From: Platycnemis pennipes
Lineage: Eukaryota; Arthropoda; Insecta; Odonata; Platycnemididae
Direction: 5' to 3'
Length of the DNA: 64,000 nt
Assembly (NCBI GenBank): GCA_933228895.1
Contig: OW121849.1
Span: 42,502,354-42,566,353 of the forward strand
In this document: positions 34,991 to 45,606 of the stretch, piece after piece
How the letters are laid out: the number at the start of each line of letters is the position of its first letter
Position numbering within the stretch: the stretch's first letter is position 1
Notes under the pieces: model-generated
Databases searched by the model: none
What the model was told of the DNA's origin: nothing
What the model saw: the letters and a program-made list of their open reading frames with translations, nothing else
Position numbers and translations under genes: made by a program

Positions 34991-37900
34991 GAAAAACTTT
35001 CTGGGTTTAAAGGTAAGGATTTGCATGGTATTTATTAAACCCAAAGTTAAGTGCCGCTAGAATGCAATATCACCAAGTGCTATAGAATTCGGTCATAAAC
35101 GAAAGTTTGCTCGAAAAAGAGATAACACCATTTCCGCACGCATGACGAAATATTTTCCGCACAGAAAATATAGCCACGTGCATCATAAGATAAGCTTACG
35201 TCCGTAAGAGAAAGATAATTCAACCACTGCAGGATAATCAAGACCTTCAAATTCTAGCACAAGGTCAAAAATGCAAGAGCAGCCTTGCATCCAGATGCAT
35301 TCCACATTTAGAGTTTTGTGAATTGGCCGGCCATAAAAAAACTGTCACGAATTTAATTTGCAAGCAAAGATACTGTAAGCCTTTGCAACAAACGTGTTGG
35401 ACGTATGACCTTTGTCGTCAACCAATTTACTAATAGAACAATAGCAGATACAATTTTTAGTCAGGCAAGCCAAGTAGGGAGTGAGAGAAAGTAAGGTATT
35501 TTAGACACGATAGCACAGACTACTTCTCATTATTTCTCCATCCATTAAAATAACTTCATTATTCTATGAAAAATTTTACAAACAAAAATCTTGTGGAAAG
35601 GAATATAAATTGTCAAGAGACGTCCTTATGAAGGCGAAAATTATTCCAGCAAATACAGAAGTTTATGCAGATGTACGTAAGTGCCTTCAACTCCAAAGAA
35701 CTCCAAACAGAGATAAAATGTGTAATTACTTGGTATCCAAACCTGCAACATATACCTCATCTACCTAACCAAAACTTCAAATTGTGTGTGTTTGATGACC
35801 CACTGGATCTAATAGCTGTCCTATTCATGCAAAAACTCGCAGTAATTAAGCGTGAATATTTTGCAAAAGGAGGCAAGGAGAATAAATGTACCGTACCAGT
35901 CAGCTATTTCTATACTTATTCATATCCGGAAGACTCGTAGTCTATTATCAACTCGTACTTTCAGTGGTTGGTTCCATTCTTAAGCATACTTTTAGACATT
36001 TGAGCAATTCACGTTCCTTATATAAAATCAGTTTTACATTTATTTTTATTAGATGCACATTTTCTATCTCATTAAACACAGTGACAAAAATGATTGGTAA
36101 TTCTGAGAAGTACTACTGCTGGCTTTCAACTTTTTCTCTTTTGTTATCTTTTTCTCTTCAGTCCTCTTTCAAGGAAAAGAATGGAATACAAATTCTTTAG
36201 AGCAATCGGATAATTTTACATCACGTTTTACGGCTTTTATAGACTCCAATACTATGAACTGCTTGTTGCTACATAATATACTAAATTTTCTGATGATCTA
36301 GACAATTATTACAAAAATATGCCAATATTCTTCATCTTACTTTTACTAATAGCTTCCTACATAGAATCAACTAAGTCTAAGGTAGCTTTCTAAATAATAC
36401 GTGGTTGTATGAGAAGAAATAGCAAATACTACCATGTTTCTCTAATTCAGCTCAACGGGTACAATCCATATTGAAATTTTTCTTCGTGGGCCCCATCAAT
36501 CACACATATCGCCGACATAATTTGTAATCGGCAAAAAGGAGACACGTTCACGCCTTGGAAAAAGTATGACTACATCGATCGTCTCTTCCATTAATGTCTC
36601 CTAAGCACTCCCTGCGGATAATAGAAAAGGCACGCCGCACTCTCAATGGAGCACATCGTAAGGCGATTGTTTCTCACCGAAGGATCGATCACCCTCTTCC
36701 AGCATGAATCAAATGAACAACCAACCGATTATCACCTTAATAGAACAAAGTTGCGAGAAATGGGATGGATAACAATGTTCCGAATAGGATTTCAAAAGGA
36801 CATTAGAATAATAAAAGAAACTCCAAAAATGGGCATTGAAATAGCATTTTACCTTCGCTTTTAAAGTGACTAAATGAATTTTCTAAATGGAATATTACAG
36901 TTTGTTTCTACTGAATTACGCTTTGACGTTTCTTGTTTGTAGTTTTGCAACATGTCTTAACTTCGACGCTAAAAAAAATGAAACTGATTGTTTCCGCCTA
37001 CATTTGCAAAGCACTAAAACTACATGCCATTTCTTTAGGATTCATATATTTTACACATTACACAAATAAACACTTTTACGTTTCTTTGTATCTAACATTT
37101 CTGACCCCCAAATCTACAATAACAGTAAACTCGTATTAAATCATCTACGACAAGCCTTAGATACATTAAAAAAATAAATCCAACAATTCATAATGAACAT
37201 GTGCGGAAATATTTTACACTTTCAAGTAACCTTTCTTTGTCCTTCCTTGTAACCTCTTGTCCTTTCTCATTGGACAAGCGAACAGACTTTTTGCTCTAAA
37301 AAACAGGCCTCCGTAATAGTACGGTCGTTCTTTCACCAGATTATTTTATTTTCAATCGAAATAGTAGTTCAATACAGGAAAACGCAGTTAAAGTTTTTCC
37401 TACTATGTCCACTGGTTGTCAATCTATTATCCACAAAATCAATCAAATCTCAACCGATTAAATTCATGTACATAGTGAAAAAAAATATTTTCTAACTGAA
37501 CATACATATTTTTAAAGACTTCACTGTATACAGGCTATAGCCTGGCAACCTTACGGCCTTCCGCTGAAGGCATGGCAGCCATACAGCCTAGACTTCTACG
37601 GAAATTCTAGCGCTTTTCCATGATCCCAATAGCTGAAATAGCTTGAGGAATATAAGTTACCTAAGGATTAGGGTTACCTACGCCTATAAGGACGAAAGGT
37701 AGTGTCAGTCCTCACCTTGCAAAATAGATCTCTCCAAAAATGGGGTTGGTTACTTAAGAGATGTGTCATATTATTAACATCTTGAGATATTTTCCCCTAA
37801 TAAAATATATTTAGGCTAGGTAACAAAATTACTTCTGGTCTCCACCGGACTTGGCCTCTTCCGGGAGGGTGTCGCAACGAGGAAGGAGAAGCCCCCGTGG

Positions 37901-40500
37901 TCGTCAACTATGGAATCCCTCAGGAGCATAGCAGGAGAAATAGCAAATAGTAGATGACACTGAGAAGATAGGCCATATAGTACCATGAACTAATTGATCT
38001 ATTCTGTCAAGTTAAATATTGTGTTCTGGTTAATGCAACAGTACACATAAAAAAGTGAATCAATTAATGTTGGAAAAAAATAGTTTCCTAGAGCGATCTT
38101 AATGCATCAACACAACCAGCAGTTGAAGGCCTCATAGCCTTTTGATAATGCTTGGAAAATGTGATGAGAAGACGAATTGGGGCTGTTTCCTTTCACTCCG
38201 CCGTCTTAACAACTCACCTAAATGTGACACTACAACATATAAAGATTTAGATAAGGGTTTGTTCTTGGAGGTTCATGATGTACCATGAAAGCAGTAAACT
38301 TTATAAAGTGCTACGATAGGCTTACCATTGTGCCTCAACTGCTTGTATGAATGTGTTTAAAAATATAAAAATCCAAAAGATAAAATGAGAGAGAGAGGTG
38401 CAAAAGTTTTAAACGTAATTTGTCCATGTACAGTTAAAAAAATAGACAATCTAAGTATTTATAAAATAAATTAGAAAAGAGAGGCATGAATACACGAGAC
38501 TGAATGAATAGTTCGTACACAACTTTAATCGTTTTAGATATTACCTAGAACTGTTTTAATTATAACTACATGTATCTGAGAAGAAACAATGGAATAGTAT
38601 TGCCTACAAAGAACAAAAAATTAGATATAAGGGAATTTCAATTCAAAAAGATGAGTAACAACACCACCCATTAAGGTTATCTCGTGTTTGGACGAATATT
38701 TAAGAAAAACGGACAAAATATCGAATTTTCCCACGGAATTAATACCACTGTAGCCATACATTATTTGCAATGGCTTTTATAGCATATCCTATAGGATTGG
38801 AAGCAAAAGAAGGGTTCGAAAAAGATTAGTGAATACTTCAGATAATATTCAGACATTTGTATGTACCCCAAGCTAACTAATCGGTGTCTGGTAGACCATA
38901 ATGAGCTTAGAACAGCTGAATTTGATTGCGAAATATAAATAAGGAAAAAAGAAACAAGTGTCAAAAGTAAAACAGTAGGATAGATTAAGAGTACGAGATA
39001 AGAAGCAAATTTTCGATCACCAATTATAATTGGAAAGATTCTGAGGAAAAGATCAATAACCTGACGGTCTTCATGCTGAGGAAGATTCAGCAGACTATTT
39101 TGTTTTTAAGTATTTCCAGCTCAATACCAAAGTGACGCCAAATGTGAGAACCAAGGGGCTAAATGTGACTGTGGAATCGGCATAAATTCAGGGGACAAGA
39201 TATATTAATGGAACTACTAAAAGATAAATGGAATAGAAGATAGGACTCCAGAATACGTACTCCAAATACATGCTACGAAGATACACGCACTATAGTAATA
39301 CCTACTTCCATCAAGACAGCAAAAGTGCGGGTATGGTATAGGTAGGTAACCGTGAATGGGAAGCATTAAGTAGGTCTGCGATTAAGGTAGAGTCATTCAC
39401 TGCAACAATTGCATTTTAATGAGTAATCTGAGTCAATGAACTGACATGAATGCGAGTAAATTCAAGAAGAGATGAAAGTGATTGAGGTGAAAGTAAAGTT
39501 TTAAGATTATTGGTTGTCCAAGTGCCAGGTATTAACCAAAGGGCCCGCAGCGAGGTCTTCAGACCTGAAAAGGTCTCGTAGAATTGCAACGTTATGCTAC
39601 CTACAATCCTACCAGCTCAAAGATCGTTGGTCCGAATCTTATTCCAAGTTTGGGATCTAATCTGCATTCCAAAATTGTGTGCTTCGAAGCAAACTTACCT
39701 CATTTAATTTCCCAGCGTTACTATACTAATTCAGAAAATAAATCTGGTAACCATAATTAATCACAGTTTATTAGATTATAGTACCAATGCTAAAGGATAG
39801 ACATGACACCCGTCGTTACTCATAGAAAGCGATAAATATGATTGAAGTTCCAATTTGTCGTGTGCTATTTCAGCTACGAGTCATGAATATAATCATTCCA
39901 GATTTTCTCAATTTCATGTTGAGTGCTCGTAGAATCTTACTGATGATGTTTTGAATAAACAAACCATATGAATACATGTGCACTTTCCATTCAGCAACAT
40001 CATTACTCGCCGGTTTAGACGCATTGATTTTTTTTAACTTATCCAGAGGTACTGAAGGATACATACAGTCAGCTGACTAATTTTTTTCACTCAGTAGTTT
40101 CGTTCACTATCGCCCACCTTTGTCCTTTTTGGAAGTATCATGAGGCGAATTGGACACACCAGTTAAGAGCTTTAAACTTGATTAATTGCTTCATAAATTG
40201 GGAAGCACCATCTTGTTTTTAAGCATTTTCAGCTCAATGCCAATATTTCAGATACTATTTTATCCAAATTTATGCCATTTGGATCAAATATACTTCCCTT
40301 CAACTGGTATAATTTGAATCACAACATCGTCACCAATCAGCGCTCCTTCATAGTTTTTTATTATTTGAACAAGTTGTACATTGCTCTTGATATAGTGGAA
40401 GTAACACATATAAAATCATAAAACATTCGCACATTACACACAGTTTTTTAAGAGAGATGAAGACCATAGGATGCAATCTTTTCTCAATATAACTGTAGTG
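34991..40500. other. Anonymous A+T-rich sequence
   Basis: About 5.5 kb with no recognisable gene or transposon. Longest ORFs are 91-104 codons (35665-36200, plus strand), with no domain. A 30-bp segment (TTGTTTTTAAGYATTTYCAG and following bases) occurs at 39099 and again at 40214, as the only dispersed repeat I noticed. A slightly G+C-richer patch lies at 37840-37930. Confidence 0.45.
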
Positions 40501-40504
40501 TCTC

Positions 40505-40602
40505 TCTTGTAAGTATTTATCTTGTAACTAAAGACGACTCCATAAGTTGAAACATGTATTGCATTAAAAACGCTGTGGAAATGTGCGAGTGTTGTTGCAC
40601 TT
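40505..40602 (+). repeat. Possible Penelope-type terminal fragment
   Basis: The plus strand reads GTATTTATCTTG, then ACTAAAGACGACTCC, ATAAGTTGAAACATG and ATTGCATTAAAAACG. TATA-like sequence, a short hairpin, GAAAC and an AATAAA-like segment come in the same order as in the motifs at 34778 and 41955. The hairpin is weak. Confidence 0.3.
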
Positions 40603-40729
40603 AATATCAATTATTTATTATTTCATTCATGTTATTCTGGGACAATAATGTGTAATACGATTTTTTTACGCTTAAATCACCTAACCTAGCTACTATTAAG
40701 ACAACTCGTGTTTTATTTTAAATGACCAC

Positions 40730-41019
40730 CATAGTATATTGGGGTCGTGCTGGCCTAATGGGTAGAGCACTGAGCTACTGACCGGAGGGTTCAAAACCCG
40801 GGCAAAGCCTTTCTGAACACCCTCTTCTAAAATCCTCGCGATTCGATTTTCTGGGTGTCAGAACTTCGTAGGTAATCGGGGAAAGGAAATGGCCCCCCCT
40901 ACCCAGATTGTGTAATTTTCACACGCCATTGGCTTGGTGAGTACGGGGTGAGCTCTACTCTCACCTATGGAAAAAAACCAACCTTCGGATTGAATCACTA
41001 AGTGTGTGCATAGTATATT
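40730..41019 (+). mobile_element. tRNA-derived SINE (family 2), with target duplications
   Basis: The body is 40741-41008 (268 bp, plus strand). The A box lies in TGGCCTAATGGGTAGAGC (40751-40768) and the B box in GGGTTCAAAACCC (about 40787-40799). The family body contains AAATCCTCGCGATTCGATTT, GGGGAAAGGAAATGGCCCC, a GTGTAATTTTCACACG palindrome and ACCAACCTTCGG. The 11-bp direct repeat CATAGTATATT flanks it at 40730-40740 and 41009-41019. Other copies are at 59793-60056 and, more diverged, 63103-63322. Confidence 0.92.
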
Positions 41020-41457
41020 ATCCAAGCCCCACAGTGGAGTGGAGTACGCCTATTGAAAGTTGTTTCCCTTAATGGTAATTAAAGATTTATGTCCACTTTG
41101 TGGACTTTTGCGCAGTTAGATGCGTGCGTTTTAAAGGTCTGTTTTCCACGACTTATTTCTTATTCGCTCCTTCTTATTGTGCATGACCGTGAGCATAAAA
41201 CGCGCATTTATGCTGCTTGACAATTCAAGTTTATATTTAAATTCCTTTTAATTTTTGGACTAACACTCACCACGCTGAATAGACGAACATTGCAGTGAAA
41301 TGGCTTCCTATCTTATAGTTTCATTTTAAAGATAAACTAAGAATGATAACTTTATTTTTAAATGGGGTTAGTTTACCTACTAGTGACCTGCAGGTTAATC
41401 CTCTCATCCAACCAATGTATTGCCTACAAGTATTCTATAGTAGACTATGCTCTAGTA
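41020..41457. other. Anonymous sequence
   Basis: No recognisable feature between the SINE and the CR1/L2-like tip. Confidence 0.4.
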
Positions 41458-41800
41458 AACATCTACCTAATACCCTGCAAGCCACCGCGAGGGTGTGTGG
41501 TAGGGGATGAAAGACCAAACGTGCACTACTAACATGCAACTAATCACTATGATGCTAATATTCCATGGAGACATGTTAGATATACGTAACTGTAACTAGT
41601 TGGTTAGTGTCTACATAGCAATGAAGTGATTACTGGTTACAAAGACATTCTTAAATGTATTTATCTGCATTTCCATAGCAAGCATGGGTTAGTAATGTTA
41701 AAACATGCTTCATGCGCTACAGACTCTTTACTATGCTTATTATGTTCTCTAAGTAGTTTAGAAGATCATAGGCTACTCATATGTTCCATAAGTAGTATAC
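41458..41800 (-). repeat. CR1/L2-like 3' end, second subfamily
   Basis: The terminal hairpin (CCCTGCAAGCCACCGCGAGG and onward, about 41473-41505) is followed by a 3' UTR that matches the long copy at 17015 rather than the 61162 type. Shared blocks include ACATAGCAATGAAGTGATTA against GCATAGCAATAAAGAGATTA, and CATGCTTCATGC. No coding region is recognisable. The Penelope-like element lies about 100 bp to the right. Confidence 0.75.
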
Positions 41801-41954
41801 GTAGACAAACGCATAATAGTATTATCAGCTTGTGCATAGAATTCCCGAGAATCATAATATTATTTTATTCATTCCAAATAACCCACCTTTTACTACTACA
41901 TTTCATAAACGTATGGTTGTTTTTCGGGTGTATCCCGCGTTCTATACCAGGTTT

Positions 41955-41997
41955 GACCCTGACGTTTCGTGGCCGTTGCTGGTCACTTTATCCAAGG
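41955..41997 (-). ncRNA. Hammerhead-like motif in Penelope-like terminus
   Basis: On the minus strand CTTGGATAAA is followed by the stem GTGACC/GGCCAC (one mismatch, loop AGCAAC), then GAAAC, a short AC/GT stem and GTC. The arrangement follows a minimal hammerhead, but the first core box differs from the canonical CTGATGA. A TATATAAAT (42033-42025) lies about 30 bp upstream of the motif. It could be a degenerate ribozyme or an unrelated terminal hairpin. Confidence 0.4.
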
Positions 41998-42039
41998 GAA
42001 TGAAGTGTTTGTCGAGGTGGAGGAATTTATATAGGGGAT

Positions 42040-43386
42040 TCAGGGAGGGAAAAGGATGGGAAGGGGGGGCGTGGAAGGTGTAGTCATTGTATTTTTATTT
42101 CGGTTTAAAGCTGGGTCCCATGTGTGGCTGACTTGGAGGCCACAGTCCCTATTATAATTTTGCTGGCATTTCCTTATTTCTAAAGCTTCGCGGATCAGCC
42201 GGGGTTTGAAGTTTTTCACTTTGGCGATTATCTTGGTTTCTTTGAGGTCAATCGCGTGTCCCGAGGCTGCATGTTCCGCTACAGCTGATTTTAAGGGTTG
42301 TCCCAGTCGAATAGCCCGCTCGTGTTCTTGTAAGCGGGTTTTAACGGAGCGTCCGGTTTCGCCGATATATTTCTTCCCGCAAGTTTTGCATGGTATCTCA
42401 TACACTCCTTCCACTTGAAATGGTGTTGAATCCTTCACACTCCTCAGGCAGTTTCTGATTTTTAATTGTGGCTTGAACACAGGTTTGATGTCATGTTTGC
42501 GGAGGATGTTTCCTATTCTATCCGTTACGCCCCGGACGTAAGGAAGGAAGGCTCTCTTGGGTGCAAGGTTGTCTGCGTCCGGAGTCCAATTTTCTTCTTT
42601 TGGGCCGTCCTCATCCTTGTTCATGATTTTGAAAAATGTTTTGGAGATGGATCTCTTGTCATATCCGTTTTTCTGTAGAATGGCTTCCACTTTCTGTCTT
42701 TCGGCCGGGAAGTTGGTCTCGTCACTAATTCTGCAGGAACGCTGAATTACGGTGTTGAGTACCGCATTAAGCTGTGCGGGATGATGGTGTGAATTTGCCC
42801 TGAGGTACCGATTGGTGGAAGAGGGTTTTCTATACACCGCGTGTCCAAGCGTTCCATCATTTCTCTTTTGTACCAATACGTCCAAAAACGGAATTTTACC
42901 ATCTTTTTCTACTTCCATTGTAAAAACAATATTGTCATTTATACTATTTAAGTAATAATAAAATTCATCTAGCTTCTTTCGGCCATGCGTCCATATAATA
43001 AAAGTGTCGTCAATGTATCTCAACCAAATTTTAGGCTTATTAACCGCGTTTTGAAGTGATCTCATCTCCAAGTTTGTCATGTAAATGTTCGCTATCGCTG
43101 GTGAGATAGGCGATCCCATAGCTGCTCCGGACGTCTGCTCGTAAAATGTGTTCCTCCACCGGAAAAAGGTGCTGGTCAAACATATCTCTGTCAACTTGGC
43201 GATGTTTTTACCGAATTCTTCTTCGATTATGCAGATCGCTTCGTCACAGGGAATGCTGGTAAAAAGTGATACCACGTCAAAACTGACGAGAATATCACTC
43301 GGACTAACCCGGATGTTTTCGATGATCTTCAAGAAATGCTGCGAGTCTCTCACGTATGAGCTGGCCTCTTCCACCTTAGGCTGCAA
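42040..43386 (-). CDS. Penelope-like reverse transcriptase / GIY-YIG endonuclease (5'-truncated)
   Basis: The 448-codon frame runs without a stop. Reverse transcriptase motifs: ILVSFDVVSLFTSIP (32-46), SGAAMGSPISPAIANIYM (86-103), WLRYIDDTFIIW with the catalytic YIDD (121-132) and GKIPFLDVLV (163-172). The GIY-YIG nuclease begins at about 328 (VYEI), with a CKTC pair (333-336), KYIG (339-342), TGRSVKTRLQEHE (344-356) and the terminal block EIRKCQQNYNRD (403-414). The protein would copy element RNA and nick the target DNA. The frame continues upstream of the first ATG (SAYKLAKHLAGVLQPK), so that Met is internal and the true N-terminus is lost. Compared with full-length Penelope proteins (roughly 700-850 residues as I recall), this lacks the N-terminal third or more. 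The undamaged frame suggests a young insertion. Confidence 0.93.
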   Translation of the reverse strand: MQPKVEEASSYVRDSQHFLKIIENIRVSPSDILVSFDVVSLFTSIPCDEAICIIEEEFGKNIAKLTEICLTSTFFRWRNTFYEQTSGAAMGSPISPAIANIYMTNLEMRSLQNAVNKPKIWLRYIDDTFIIWTHGRKKLDEFYYYLNSINDNIVFTMEVEKDGKIPFLDVLVQKRNDGTLGHAVYRKPSSTNRYLRANSHHHPAQLNAVLNTVIQRSCRISDETNFPAERQKVEAILQKNGYDKRSISKTFFKIMNKDEDGPKEENWTPDADNLAPKRAFLPYVRGVTDRIGNILRKHDIKPVFKPQLKIRNCLRSVKDSTPFQVEGVYEIPCKTCGKKYIGETGRSVKTRLQEHERAIRLGQPLKSAVAEHAASGHAIDLKETKIIAKVKNFKPRLIREALEIRKCQQNYNRDCGLQVSHTWDPALNRNKNTMTTPSTPPLPILFPP

Positions 43387-43415
43387 AACTCCTGCTAAAT
43401 GTTTAGCTAGCTTGT

Positions 43416-43448
43416 ATGCGGATTCAATGCGGATTCAATGCGGATGCA
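43416..43448. repeat. Three 11-bp tandem units at the truncated 5' junction
   Basis: ATGCGGATTCA occurs at 43416-43426 and 43427-43437, and as ATGCGGATGCA at 43438-43448. The units sit exactly between the truncated coding region of the Penelope-like element and its right inverted terminus. Slippage or filler synthesis at the 5' junction during insertion would explain them. Confidence 0.85.
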
Positions 43449-43518
43449 ATGTATCCGAAAAACAACCATACGTCTATAATGACCCGCGAGAGTTTTAATC
43501 AAGAATTACATTTCATAA

Positions 43519-45495
43519 GTTTGTTTCATTTTTACATTCACCAAGCGTTGGTACATTGTATTTTATATAAGATGTAGCTGGTAAAAGATTATTTACACTT
43601 AATTTCTATTTTTAACTACTCATATTTTTCATCCAGCACCTAGTATAAATCATAAGATTATTCTGAATGTATTTCACTGGACTAAATTTCCCTTTACTTG
43701 CTCTTAGTAACTTATTCTTGCTCTTTCCGTGTTCCTATTCATCTTCTCGATAATTGGTATTTAACGATTACCTTCATGAGATCAACATTTCAACCCACTA
43801 AATGCCATCTCCAAACTGACCCCTGAACGGATGCTCGATCCTTACATTTAGCTATTATTCATACCTTACGCTTACCATCTCGTCATCCCAAACTATTCCT
43901 CTCTCTTGTGAGCTTGCCGATCATTTTTTCTTTCACCACTACTTCAATACCTCATGGCCTATCCATACGCTTGTCTTCGATTTTTCTACCTGTTGCGAAT
44001 TTTACCTCATCATTTAAAGTTCTACTTCAGACAATTCTTCCTCCAATTTCCACGTTGATAAATCTTTTTCTTTCAGTAATTCCTATGATAAGCCAACTGC
44101 TTCACCTGCTTTATTACTTGGTAATTTGCCTATTTTCACCAAAACCTTTCAACTTTTTTACTTATTATATCCACCATCTTTTAACATATATATTCATCCT
44201 GATCTTTTCCTTCGGCAACGTCAGATGTAAAATGGCTTGTTTTCATCGAAAAACTTATTCAGGCTACAAGTGATAAGGGATTCACTATAATACTGCATTT
44301 TTGAAATTGTAAACTTGAAAATATTCTTCATTAATAAGTACTTGGATGCTAATGTCATTAAACCGTAGTGGGTGCAATCATTCTCAAATCGACTATGCGA
44401 CACTTTCAAATGGAGATAAGCCAAATAACTAGCTTAAGTATCAGAATACCTGCCTCATGCACCTTTCTGTTGAGCTACCTTCATCATTTGTAGACATCCT
44501 CAAGCAGTTACATCTCACACTATGAGTTCAACCTTCAATGATTTCGTATTCTTAAATGATTAATATTGCGATTTTTCAGTGTTTAAATGGCATTTCATTG
44601 AGAACTGTGCTGAAAATGAAATTCGCAGCGAAAGGGCTAAGACCTTCCTTCAAAATCTGATTTAACTCCAAAAAGTTTTCAGTACTTACTTTTCCTTTCC
44701 ATCAATTGATATTCATCCTTCCTTACGATGGCATGTCAAAGACTTCCAAGACTGTTGTAAGAGTTTGCCCATAGCTCTTTAAAAATTCTTGAATTCTTGA
44801 AAATGATTGCCCTGAGTTTTTGTAGCTGATGATTCAAAACTTATGCTGCTCTTGTTGTGCGGAATAATCCATCCATTGTCAATGGCATGTAAATTCTATT
44901 TTATTTTCGCAAATAAGCAAAATATCATGCGGAATAGTTATAAAGGTTCATATTCATGTAAGACCGTTTGTGTGTTTTTGCTTCTAAATCATCACGAAAA
45001 AAAAATCATCACAAAAAACAATTGATTCACTATTAGCCACTTTTTCTTCCTATATTACAACGATTTGGATGCTTTTGATTCTTAGTCGTCACTAAAAAAA
45101 TAATTGCTTCACTATCCGTAGGTTTTTCTTCCTAAAATTAAACGATTTAAACTTGTAAATGCTCATCAAATCCGAGGTTTCTATACGTCAGTTTTGTAAA
45201 CCATCACACAAGATGAAATGTACCTGGTACCAAGAAAGGTATTCGTGACAAGTAAATATTCTTCATGAGAAAAACTGCACCGTAAATATTATATTTCGAA
45301 TCGATAATTAGTATCCTGTGCTTCAGCAAAAAGGTACTTCAAAAGATCTGAAACTCTAACCACATTGAATTTTACTTTTTTACTATCAACTTATCGTTAA
45401 TGTTATTTCGTTTTATAATTAATGCTATTAGGCGTCACTTTTTGAAAATGAAATTATGCATAGTGATGAATGAAAATGACCAATTATTATTTCCA
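43519..45495. other. Anonymous A+T-rich sequence
   Basis: No recognisable gene. A 121-codon plus-strand ORF (43908-44273) is hydrophobic because of T-rich codons and has no domain. The minus strand of the same stretch (about 44200-43900) reads as an interrupted polar sequence and may be an old element, but I cannot identify it. Confidence 0.4.
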
Positions 45496-45606
45496 CACTG
45501 TATTTTTTTTTATCGACCCGGGTTTTGACAGCTGGCTGCCTTGAAATGAATCTTAACAATGATACTCAGCTGTGGAAACCTTGATTTTTAAAAATACAGT
45601 GTTAAA
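45496..45606. repeat. Short inverted-repeat element
   Basis: ACACTGTATTTTTTTTTATC (about 45497-45516) is matched by GATTTTTAAAAATACAGTGT on the right (about 45583-45602). Next to these arms CAGCTG-containing segments also pair (ACAGCTGGCTG, CTCAGCTGTGG). The centre holds CTTAACAATGATAC, close to the CTTGACAATGAC of the Penelope-type terminus at 34813, and GGAAACC. The organisation resembles the 33156-33290 element. Confidence 0.55.

Larger units (their letters stand above)
41897..43518 (-). mobile_element. Penelope-like element, nearly complete, with target duplication
   Basis: The element occupies 41909-43506. CGTATGGTTGTTTTTCGG (41910-41927) and its exact reverse complement (43455-43472) form 18-bp inverted termini. 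A 34-bp extension (43473-43506) lies outside the right one. TACATTTCATAA is repeated at 41897-41908 and 43507-43518 as a 12-bp target duplication. Between the termini lies one minus-strand ORF with reverse transcriptase and GIY-YIG regions. Terminal repeats in either orientation and a short tail are known for Penelope-like elements. The N-terminal part is missing, so this copy is 5'-truncated. Confidence 0.9.

Noticed and set aside
39541..39740. tRNA-like B box near 39630
   Set aside because: GTTGGTCCGAATCTT is a weak match with no A box or cloverleaf around it.
43908..44273. Hydrophobic 121-codon ORF as a membrane protein
   Set aside because: Hydrophobicity follows from T-rich codons. No start context or family match; neighbouring sequence is anonymous.
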